DNA from: an uncultured Colwellia sp.
GTDB lineage: Bacteria; Pseudomonadota; Gammaproteobacteria; Enterobacterales; Alteromonadaceae
NCBI GenBank assembly: GCA_913058395.1
Contig: CAJXQI010000015.1
Location: 56,900-120,899 of the forward strand
DNA: 64,000 nt
Reading direction: 5' to 3'
The notes below the pieces were generated by a model. It saw only the letters and a list, made by a program, of their open reading frames with translations, made no database searches and was not told where the DNA came from. A program made the position numbers and the translations under genes. Shown one piece after another: positions 44,840-51,405 of this stretch. Every line of letters begins with the position of its first letter. Within the stretch, counting starts at the first letter, position 1.

Positions 44840-45086
44840 GTTGTCAAGCAATAGCATTTTCTCTAACAAGAAGATCTGACAGCAGCTCTACATTCGGCGT
44901 TTAATTAGCTTTGTTACGCTATCGCCCTGATGATTTGCGCTTGAGCAATGCCTCATTCGTTAAACAGTGTTATCAACACTTCCCGATTAAACAGGCTTTC
45001 TTACTCTCGGTCTGACCGTGTTATCGTCAATTGCTATTACTGCGACCCGGTGGGGTTAACCGTTTAATTAACCTTTGTACGTCAAC
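44840..45086 (-). ncRNA. Predicted guide (bridge/seekRNA) region of the IS1111 element
   Basis: About 250 non-coding bases lie between the transposase stop and the IS end. In IS1111-group elements the guide RNA that directs insertion is encoded in this 3' flank. No frame of useful length is seen. The assignment rests on position and family knowledge; the RNA fold and guide loops were not computed. Confidence 0.45.
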
Positions 45087-46110
45087 TTACTTTACATAAT
45101 CTACCTGATATTCTTTTTCTGAGTGTAACAGTGCCCAAATTAATCGGGCGTTCTTAGCGGCTAAGGCAACAGTCGCTCGTTTAAACCCTCGTCGCTCAAC
45201 AAGGTCTTTTACCCATAGACTTGTCCGGTCTGTTTTTTTTACAGTTTGCAATAACGGCTCGTGCGCCATGAATAAGTGAGGTGCGAATATGTTTTTCACC
45301 GCGTTTACTAATCCTGCCTAACCGAACAACACCGCCTGTTGAATACTGCCTTGGTACTAAACCTATCCAAGCAGCAAAGGAGCGACTCGTTTCAAAGTGC
45401 TTAGCATCATTTACTGTAGCCACAACAGCAATTGCGGTGATTTCACCAATGCCAGGAATACTCATTAAGCGTTTTGCGTCTTTCATTTGATTGGCTAAGG
45501 CATAGAGTTTTCTGTCGTATTTTAGGATTTCATCGTTCAAGCCTCTAATGCTTTGCCACAGGTCATTTAGTAATTCCCTTGCAAGGAAAGGTAAGTTATT
45601 TTCTGCATCTTCGAGAATGCCGCTAATAGCTTTTTGTGCAGGGTAACGGCCTTTGGGCATGATAATACCAAATTCAGATAATAAGCCTCGTAATGGATTG
45701 ATACGTGCGGTTTTATCTTTGATTGCGCCTTGCCTGATGCGATGTGAACACAACACGGCTTGTTGCTCTTCACTTTTTATACTGACAAAACGTGTCTTTG
45801 GTCTTGTGGCTGCTTCACAAATGGCTTCTGCATCGTTGGCATCATTTTTCTCGTTTTGTCGATACGGGATAACGAATTTAGAAGCCATGATACGGACCTC
45901 ATGACCGAGTTCAGTAAATTCTCTTGCCCAGTAATGTGCTCCAGAGCACGCTTCTATTCCTATTATGCAAGGCGGCAACTTAGCAACCTCAGCTAACAGT
46001 TTGTTTCTTTTGACAGTTTTACGTAATTTACACTTGTCATGCTCGTTAATTCCGTGAATACTAAAAACTAACTTGGCTAAATCGATGCCAACGACTTTAA
46101 TTAAGGACAT
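45087..46110 (-). pseudogene. IS110/IS1111 transposase, frameshifted
   Basis: From the ATG at 46110 one frame covers the DEDD domain: VVGIDLAK, IGIEACSGAHYWA, NDANDAEAI, then the Tnp_20 region SIPGIGEITAIAVV, FAAWIGLVPRQYSTGG with the conserved Ser. That frame ends at 45196. The expected C-terminus (KTDRTSLWVKDLVERRGFKRATVALA) continues in another frame to 45087. The break is a run of eight A on the coding strand (45233-45240); seven would restore a 340-residue protein. It is either a disabling frameshift or slippage. Confidence 0.8.
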
Positions 46111-46208
46111 ATGGACTCTCCTCATTTGAAGCTTCTTATCAACTTCACTATGGCACATTCGCTAGCGATGGATGCCGAGTGAGGAGTCCATATCATTCGT
46201 TATATTGT

Positions 46209-46502
46209 TCAAAGAGCGCGGTTAACATCCATACTTTTGTGTAATATTCTTACAATCAAAATTTGTTTTTTTTTGTGCTCTTTGTAATAAATTATGTGAC
46301 TACCTTGAGGGCGTTTTCGATAACCTTCTCTAATATAATCACAAGTAACTCCTAGCATCGGTTCATCTGCAAGTTGATGGAAAGTATTATCTAATAGTTT
46401 TAAATAATCATTTCTTTGTGCTGTTCCCCAAGTTAATTGAGTATATTTGGCTATCTTAATTAAATCGTTTTTGGCTTTACCCGATAATTCGAATTTCGAC
46501 AT
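46209..46502 (-). CDS. RelE/ParE family toxin
   Basis: 97 residues, ParE-like. The N-terminal helix hairpin is FELSGKAKNDLIKIAKYTQLTWG, followed by FHQLADEPMLG (about 41-51), the DYIREGYRKRPQGSHIIYY core strand pair (about 55-73) and a C-terminal ILIVRILHKSMDVNRAL. ParE toxins inhibit DNA gyrase. It starts in the last base of the antitoxin stop (one-base overlap), the usual coupling. The operon is antiparallel to the neighbouring cassette genes. Confidence 0.88.
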   Translation of the reverse strand: MSKFELSGKAKNDLIKIAKYTQLTWGTAQRNDYLKLLDNTFHQLADEPMLGVTCDYIREGYRKRPQGSHIIYYKEHKKKQILIVRILHKSMDVNRAL

Positions 46503-46741
46503 TAGTGGTTATCTTTGTCCAGCTCTGAAATCAATGAATCATACGAGTATTCTACAACGCCACTGTTTTCACCTTCAACAAGCATATTGCGTAAATTTAT
46601 TATCTTTGTTTCCTGATCTTCCAAGGCTCTTAAACCAGCACGTATTACTTCACTGGCTGAACCATAACGACCTGAATTAAGTTGCTGATTTATAAATTGA
46701 TCAAAATGTTCACCTAATGTTACGCTTGTATTTTTAGCCAT
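46502..46741 (-). CDS. ParD-like (CopG/RHH) antitoxin
   Basis: 79 residues. The ribbon-helix-helix N-terminus TSVTLGEHFDQFINQQLNSGRYGSASEVIRAGLRALEDQE (read in two parts, about residues 5-44) is the ParD signature, and the acidic C-terminal tail (ENSGVVEYSYDSLISELDKD) would wrap the toxin. It should bind and autoregulate its own promoter on the minus strand upstream of 46741. First gene of the parDE pair. Confidence 0.88.
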   Translation of the reverse strand: MAKNTSVTLGEHFDQFINQQLNSGRYGSASEVIRAGLRALEDQETKIINLRNMLVEGENSGVVEYSYDSLISELDKDNH

Positions 46742-46790
46742 AATGTAATCTCTTTAATACCAATATATATTGAATTATGGTATAAAAAAT

Positions 46791-46889
46791 ATAACAAGGC
46801 AATTAAACGGACAAAAGAACAATTGGCTTTTTGCTCGTGCCTCGTTAATTTTAGCCAACAGTTTTAAGCCGCTTATTGAGGCGTTAGGT
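46791..46889 (+). repeat. attC-like cassette recombination site 1
   Basis: 99 bases from ATAACAAGG to GCGTTAGGT. The right core GTTAGGT fits GTTRRRY. Dyad parts are TAAC...GTTA at the ends, ACGG/CCG further in, and ATTGGCT/AGCCAAC in the centre. The next frame starts 17 bases after it, as expected for a cassette. Confidence 0.65.
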
Positions 46890-46905
46890 ATACAGGGAAA
46901 GTTTG

Positions 46906-47295
46906 GTGCATAAATCAATATATACAGTCGTAGGTGCAGCCAGTGTTTGGATGTTTTTCATTTTCCTCGCTTATATTTCTCTTTATATTCAATCTCCTGC
47001 CACTGAATTACTTGTTGATTATGATGTATTTCCAGTAGAGTACAGTGTTTACACTATTGCATATTTGACCGACTGCTTGAGTGTGCTAACTTTTGTTTTA
47101 GTTATGCTTTATAGCTTGAGTTTTATTTGCAAAACTAGTGTTAAAAGTATTGCTGTATATTTTGTTTTGGGTTTTGTTCTCGGTTGTGCCATTTGGCAAT
47201 ATGAATTAATTATTACTGTTTCAGCAGTTATTCAAATTATTACAGCAATTTTAGTTGGGGTTTACTTTTACAAGGCTTCAGCAAAGTATACCTAA
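46906..47295 (+). CDS. Small cassette-borne membrane protein (four helices)
   Basis: 129 residues from a GTG at 46906, with AGGG eight bases upstream; a TTG at 46903 is also in frame. Four membrane segments cover nearly the whole length (about 6-28, 47-70, 80-96 and 104-123), with a short polar N-terminal loop QSPATELLVDYDVFPVEYS. No family is recognised. It lies between attC-like sites 1 and 2, and its stop (47293-47295) falls within the start of site 2, which is typical of integron cassette genes. Confidence 0.6.
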   Translation: MHKSIYTVVGAASVWMFFIFLAYISLYIQSPATELLVDYDVFPVEYSVYTIAYLTDCLSVLTFVLVMLYSLSFICKTSVKSIAVYFVLGFVLGCAIWQYELIITVSAVIQIITAILVGVYFYKASAKYT

Positions 47296-47439
47296 CAAGA
47301 AATTAAACGAGGACAATGATCCTCCCCCGATAAAATGTGTCCGTTTTATTGGGGGAAGATCACAAATAACAGTTGGCTGGTTCCGCTTCGCTAGTATTTT
47401 AGCCAACTGTAATTTTCCGCTTATTGCGACATTATAAGT
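47291..47439 (+). repeat. attC-like site 2, interrupted by a 46-bp element
   Basis: It begins CCTAACAAG and continues AAACGAGGACAA; after the inserted element the canonical ATAACAGTTGGCT...TTTTAGCCAACTGT follows, ending CCGCTTATTGCGACATTATAAG. The right core reads ATTATAAG rather than GTTRRRY, so this site is probably inactive. Confidence 0.6.
47317..47362. mobile_element. 46-bp palindromic mini-element (IS-end remnant or MITE-like)
   Basis: It runs from TGATCCTCCCCC to GGGGGAAGATCA. The arms are 20 bases each with three mismatches around a short TGTC centre. It is flanked by CAA on both sides (47314-47316 and 47363-47365). Removing the element and one CAA restores the attC arrangement GGACAA..AACAGTTGGCT seen at 63859. 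Confidence 0.6.
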
Positions 47440-47458
47440 TTTACAAGGATCGTGTACA

Positions 47459-47733
47459 TTGAAAATTTCACAGTCAATTATTTTAATTAGTCTATGCAGT
47501 CTTTTAGCTTTTACACCAATAAGTATAGCTAATCAGCAGGCTAAGGCTTCTAATAAAAAACTACCACTACAAGTCAGAGAAAATCTAAGTTTAACTGTGA
47601 TGGCAGGCAGCATTGCTCTCAAATGAAATCTTATGCTGAGGCTAAGTATTTTATTAATCATTGCCCTAACACTAAAATGGATGGTGATAACGATGGGATC
47701 CCATGTGAAAGGCAGTTTAAAAAAAATAGGTAA
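47459..47733 (+). pseudogene. Excalibur-domain exported protein, frameshifted
   Basis: A TTG start (AAGGA nine bases upstream) opens a signal peptide (KISQSIILISLCSLLAFT) followed by a Lys-rich stretch. The excalibur domain is in another frame: FNCDGRQHCSQMKSYAEAKYF, then HCPNTKMDGDNDGIPCERQF, with the DxDxDGxxCE calcium-binding-type motif. One missing A in the AAAA run near 47580-47583 explains the shift. Excalibur proteins are extracellular and often nuclease-associated. The stop overlaps attC-like site 3, so this was a cassette gene. Confidence 0.7.
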
Positions 47734-47827
47734 CCATAAGCGTATAACTGACTGTCCAAGTGGGAGAAATAACAGTTGTTTTTTGCTCCTTTGTTACTAA
47801 TTTTAGCTTGTTATCAGTAAGTTATCC
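47729..47827 (+). repeat. attC-like site 3 (eroded)
   Basis: 99 bases, the same length as site 1. It begins GGTAACC, contains AACAGTTG...TTTTAGC in the centre and ends GTTATCC. Pairing of the outer arms is poor. It separates the excalibur pseudogene from the NTF2-like pseudogene. Confidence 0.5.
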
Positions 47828-47841
47828 ACTTTAAGTTTTTG

Positions 47842-48309
47842 ATGGAAATATTTATTTCGATATTGTTAATCTTTGTGATTTCTTTGGCGCATTGTGAAGA
47901 GTTATTTGAGCAAACAATGTTAAAACTTGATACTGGGCTATTTGATTCGATTAATAAATGAAAAGCGAGAAAGAGTTAAAGAAGCATGAGTCTTTCTATG
48001 ACCGAAACCTTGAATTTTATCATGATCAAGTTGGAGCAACTTGGAACCGAAAAGCAGTAATTGATTCTATTCGCGTGGTTCTTTTCGCGGTACAGTCTGC
48101 GGTAATTTACGACGAGAGTTAATAGTTGACTCTTTTAAGCTTCGTCCTATTAAAGATTTTGGGGCAATCACACAAGGTAGTCATCAATTTTGTGATACAA
48201 AAACTAATTTGTGTCACGTTAGCTCAGAGTTCACATTTGTTTGGGAAAATTGAAATGATACGTGAGTTGTTACAAGGTTATTAGTGTTGCTCATGTCGTC
48301 AATAAGTAA
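47842..48309 (+). pseudogene. NTF2-like/DUF4440 exported protein, multiply disrupted
   Basis: No single frame spans the gene, but three frames join into an NTF2-like (SnoaL/DUF4440) protein: a signal peptide (MEIFISILLIFVISLAHC), then FYDRNLEFYHDQVGATWNRKAVIDSIR, then GTVCGNLRRELIVDSF, FGAITQGSHQFCDT and FTFVWEN, and finally TRVISVAHVVNK-type residues ending at 48309. Lesions seen are a lost base near 47957, a 14-base insertion at 48071-48089 flanked by TCGCG, stops near 48254 and 48263, and a last shift near 48277. It ends four bases before attC-like site 4. Confidence 0.65.
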
Positions 48310-48312
48310 ATG

Positions 48313-48416
48313 CCGAACAAAGAATTTACTTCAGACAAAAATACAGTTGACTATTTACTTCCACTTCGCTTATTTTAGCCACCAATTTTTGCCTCTTAAC
48401 GAGGCTTTTGTTCACG
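48313..48416 (+). repeat. attC-like site 4
   Basis: 104 bases from CCGAACAAAG to CTTTTGTTCACG, whose ends pair as GAACAAAG/CTTTTGTTC. The inner ACAGTTGACT...TTTTAGCCACC and GCCTCTTAACGAGGC closely match the site at 63859. The right core GTTCACG departs from GTTRRRY at one base. Confidence 0.55.
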
Positions 48417-48439
48417 CATGAAATTTTAATTGGTGATTG

Positions 48440-48727
48440 ATGTTAAATTTTTTTAGAATTGCGAGTTTAGTGGAAGGGTTGTCTTTTCTTCTCATACTAT
48501 CTGTCTCATTCAATATTATTAGTCGAGAGTTTGTATACGTACTTGGTATGGGACATGGTATTTTATTTATCATGTATTTTTTACTTTCTTTTCTGGCTTC
48601 ACATAAACAAGGTTGGTCGGTAGTTGTTTGGCTATTTGTATTCATCGCTGCCTTTATTCCTTTTGCTTTTATACCTGTTGAATTGTTTTTAAAAAAAGAA
48701 CTACAAAAAAGTACAATAAGCACATAA
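48440..48727 (+). CDS. DUF3817 small membrane protein
   Basis: 95 residues from the ATG at 48440 (the frame extends one codon to a TTG). Three membrane segments with the DUF3817 pattern: FFRIASLVEGLSFLLILSVS (about 4-23), YVLGMGHGILFIMYFLLSF (about 33-51, with the conserved G-x-x-H-G) and a third helix. The family often accompanies other small membrane proteins and has no known function. It starts 23 bases after attC-like site 4, consistent with a cassette gene, but no recognisable attC follows it. Confidence 0.75.
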   Translation: MLNFFRIASLVEGLSFLLILSVSFNIISREFVYVLGMGHGILFIMYFLLSFLASHKQGWSVVVWLFVFIAAFIPFAFIPVELFLKKELQKSTIST

Positions 48728-48849
48728 TGGGCTGTTCAAGAGTGAGGCTTTATTGTTTTCGTTCTTCAGCCTTCTAATCGACAATTTAACGCCTTTTAAC
48801 TAGGTCTTTATTGTCATTTATTCTCGTAAACAAAGGTGTGTAATTTTAC

Positions 48850-49116
48850 ATGATTCAATACATTGTAATAGCGACACTATTAACTGGCTCTATTGGGTTA
48901 ATGCTATTTGTTATAGGTTCAATTTTTAGTGCTGTTGTGGCTTTAGGTAATAAGCAGCATTTATTTGGTTGGTCTATTATTCTATTCTTACCTATTTCAT
49001 TGATTTACTGTGCAAAACATTGGGATATAGCGTCATATTCGGGGAAAATGGTTTACTCCGGTGCAGGGTTGCTAAGCCTAACTGCCATAATATTGAAAAT
49101 TGGTGGTGTAATATAG
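48850..49116 (+). CDS. Small hypothetical membrane protein
   Basis: 88 residues, three hydrophobic segments (about 4-32, 39-55 and 65-86), very little polar sequence apart from CAKHWDIASYSGKM. No family recognised. It lies between the DUF3817 gene and the DUF1186 gene in the same direction; short sequences AATTTAACGC occur before both this gene and the DUF1186 gene (about 48783 and 49252). It may be a further cassette that has lost its attC. Confidence 0.5.
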   Translation: MIQYIVIATLLTGSIGLMLFVIGSIFSAVVALGNKQHLFGWSIILFLPISLIYCAKHWDIASYSGKMVYSGAGLLSLTAIILKIGGVI

Positions 49117-49272
49117 TTAGCCTCGTATTCAAACACTCTATAATTAGAAATATAGTGGTTTGAATCGAATGAATTTTCGGCTGTAGCTAGCGCTTTAATT
49201 GGTAACGCCAATAGGAAGAGTTTACTATATGGCCCTTGTCACTCATCATTGATAATTTAACGCGGAACACAC

Positions 49273-50217
49273 ATGAATTTAGAACAAGCTTTATTGGAAA
49301 TAGGTAATGCACATGGCAATGAACTACCTATTGTAGCGATTGAAGAGCTTAAAACGAATTGGTCGGAATTTTATCCTGAATTAGAACGGATTACCGATCA
49401 ATTTATCGCCGATGATAGCTCGCTAACCGATGAGCAAAATGCCATTTTATTTTTTGGCACCTTATTGTTAGCGGAATTAAAATATACGCCAGCTTTGTCA
49501 AAATGTTTACAGCTGTTTTCGCGAACAGACACCTATTTAACACCTATTGAAGGTGTATTTGGTGATGCACTGACTGAGTTAACACCTAGCTTGTTTTATA
49601 ATGTTGCAGATGGCAATACACAAACATTATCTGACTATATTGTTGATGGTCATCAAGCAATATATTGCAAAGCGTCTGCTATTGAAGCGGTATTTGCCCA
49701 ATACGAAGTGAGTGTTATTGATAAAGCCGAGTTAGTTTCACATGTAACACGCTGGTTAGCAGCATTTTTAGCATTGCCGAGTTCAATTAATAGTTTTTTA
49801 CTTAGTGCATTGGCTGATTCTTGTATTGCCTATCAACTTGATGATTTTAAAGCTCAATTCGTTGGTTTATGTGATAAAGGTTTATTGGATGAAGAACGCT
49901 TTAAGAAAGATGAAGTAAAAGCCTGGGATAGTGCTAATACAGTTAAGTTGATTGAATTGGGTACTATTCAAACTGAATTTAATCTAATTGCAACCTTAAA
50001 ATCTTGGGCTGCAGATGAAAGCTTCGATAATATGCAAGGTGAAGGCGATGTATTTGATTCGTTAATGGGCGAGGGCGGTTTATTGTCTAATATTCTGTAC
50101 GATGAAAAAACTATTTTAGAGAACAGTGTGCCGGTAAGTTCATTGCCAACTGTTGGTCGCAATGATCCTTGTTCATGTGGTAGTGGTAAAAAATATAAGA
50201 AGTGTTGTTTGCAGTAA
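49273..50217 (+). CDS. DUF1186 protein with C-terminal SEC-C motif
   Basis: 314 residues. The long N-terminal part (about 1-215) is helical and contains AILFFGTLLLAELKYTPAL and the TPSLFYNVADGNTQTLSDYI block characteristic of DUF1186. The C-terminus ends in a SEC-C zinc motif, RNDPCSCGSGKKYKKCC (about 297-313), of the type used by SecA and many stress proteins. The function is unknown. It marks the return to ordinary chromosome after the cassette region. Confidence 0.82.
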   Translation: MNLEQALLEIGNAHGNELPIVAIEELKTNWSEFYPELERITDQFIADDSSLTDEQNAILFFGTLLLAELKYTPALSKCLQLFSRTDTYLTPIEGVFGDALTELTPSLFYNVADGNTQTLSDYIVDGHQAIYCKASAIEAVFAQYEVSVIDKAELVSHVTRWLAAFLALPSSINSFLLSALADSCIAYQLDDFKAQFVGLCDKGLLDEERFKKDEVKAWDSANTVKLIELGTIQTEFNLIATLKSWAADESFDNMQGEGDVFDSLMGEGGLLSNILYDEKTILENSVPVSSLPTVGRNDPCSCGSGKKYKKCCLQ

Positions 50218-50383
50218 GTTTGCAAACTGAAATAGCCCTTTGAGCTTTTATCTTGAGGCATAGTTAATATATGCCTCAAGATGTTAGTAACCACCTTATG
50301 ATGCTAAGTGTTGAGCTAGCTAACCTCTAACTTTCTAAACCGTTGTCTTACAGCAACAACCCAATGCGAAACAATAAATAAAA

Positions 50384-50923
50384 ATGAAAATATTTTTGCT
50401 TACTCATGAGCGTGAAATGCGTAGAGCTACTAATACTGGTGCTATTGCGATAGAAAATGCTCATAATATTGTTGAACGTATTCTTTGGGAAAGGCTAAGC
50501 CCTAATAAAGAGCTTATTCAACTAATAGAAACTAATCAGGCGGCATTATTATATTCGACGAGAGAGTTGTCAGCGACGGAGCCAACAGCAAAGCAACATG
50601 CTGAATCACCTGAGTTATCACCAACTGTATCAAAGGTCGTTTCGAATGTTATTGCAAAGGTAAAAATTGAAGAATATGAAAATATAATCATTATTGATAG
50701 CACCTGGCAGGAAGCACAAAAAATATTCAACCAGAGCGCTTATTTAAAAGCTGCGTCACAATTTACTTTGAATGCGACAAATAGTTCTTCATACAAACTA
50801 AGAGCCAATCAACCTAAAGGTGGGTTGTGCACCATCGAATGTATAATCGAAGTATTAAGGCTTAAAGGGCAAGATAAAATAGCAGCAGAGCTATTATTAA
50901 AGTTTGAGCAATTTAACGGCTAA
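50384..50923 (+). CDS. DTW-domain tRNA-uridine aminocarboxypropyltransferase (TapT-like), short
   Basis: 179 residues. DTW/TapT motifs: LLTHEREMRRATNTG (about 5-19), IIIDSTWQEAQKIF (about 102-115, the D-x-T-W motif) and LRANQPKGGLCTIECIIEVL (about 139-158). Enzymes of this family transfer the aminocarboxypropyl group of SAM to uridine in tRNA. The family's usual N-terminal cysteine cluster is absent, and an in-frame stop a few codons upstream of the ATG rules out a longer protein in this frame. The middle is extended by about 25 Thr/Ser/Glu-rich residues. Confidence 0.78.
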   Translation: MKIFLLTHEREMRRATNTGAIAIENAHNIVERILWERLSPNKELIQLIETNQAALLYSTRELSATEPTAKQHAESPELSPTVSKVVSNVIAKVKIEEYENIIIIDSTWQEAQKIFNQSAYLKAASQFTLNATNSSSYKLRANQPKGGLCTIECIIEVLRLKGQDKIAAELLLKFEQFNG

Positions 50924-51171
50924 ATTAATTAGTTATTAATATGGCTGTTATTTTTTACTCTCGTTTTTTAGCTTAGGCAAATGTTATCTATTATAAGTTT
51001 TCGAGACTTGTTAAATATGACATGACACCTCAAGTTCATTGTTGCTATTGGCATTTTATTCATAAATGCTTCTTTTGTCAGAAACACCTGCTAATTAATC
51101 GCTTTAAACAACTGAATTCTATCCTATACTTTATTGTATATATGAAATATATAATCACTATAAGAGGATTT

Positions 51172-51393
51172 ATGCTAAATATTAAACATAACCTGTGTGC
51201 TATAGATAGAATAATAAGAGGGATAATTGCCGTTGCCTTAATTGTTTATGTTGTAGTGTTTTTTGATCAAATTGGCGACATGTTATTACAAATTTCTATT
51301 TTAATTTTTGCCTTAATGAATTTAATCTCCTTCGTCTTAGGATGGTGCCCTGTATACAATATTGCGAATATAAACACTTGCAAAAAAGGTTAA
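51172..51393 (+). CDS. DUF2892 (YgaP-type) membrane protein
   Basis: 73 residues from the ATG at 51172, with AGAGGA eight bases upstream; the much longer open frame has no family support. It starts with the conserved LNIKHNLCAIDRIIRGIIA and has two membrane helices and a WCPVYNIANINTC end, which is the DUF2892 pattern with the WCP motif. The unit occurs alone or fused to rhodanese in YgaP. It is 12 bases upstream of the GGDEF-EAL gene, so they may share a transcript. Confidence 0.85.
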   Translation: MLNIKHNLCAIDRIIRGIIAVALIVYVVVFFDQIGDMLLQISILIFALMNLISFVLGWCPVYNIANINTCKKG

Positions 51394-51405
51394 ATATTAA
51401 AGTAT

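Larger units (their letters stand above)
44828..46193 (-). mobile_element. IS110-family (IS1111 group) insertion sequence
   Basis: About 1.37 kb. The transposase frame is on the minus strand. Both ends carry the same inverted motif: ATGGACTCC at the left (44829-44837) and, on the complement, at the right (GGAGTCCAT, 46183-46191). The 5' flank of the transposase is short (about 83 bases) and the 3' flank long (about 250 bases), the IS1111-group layout. The left end abuts the truncated hydrolase gene. Exact boundaries are uncertain because IS1111 elements have subterminal rather than terminal repeats and do not make target duplications. Confidence 0.8.

Noticed and set aside
45653..45996. Plus-strand frames inside the transposase region
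   Set aside because: They are antisense to the recognised IS110 transposase and have no independent motif.
48728..48849. Possible fifth attC between the DUF3817 gene and the 88-residue protein
   Set aside because: There is a GAGGCT/AGCCTTC dyad, but the core and arm sequences shared by the other sites are missing.
51022..51171. Upstream extension of the DUF2892 protein
   Set aside because: The extension has no family match, and the internal ATG has a good ribosome binding site and matches the family start.
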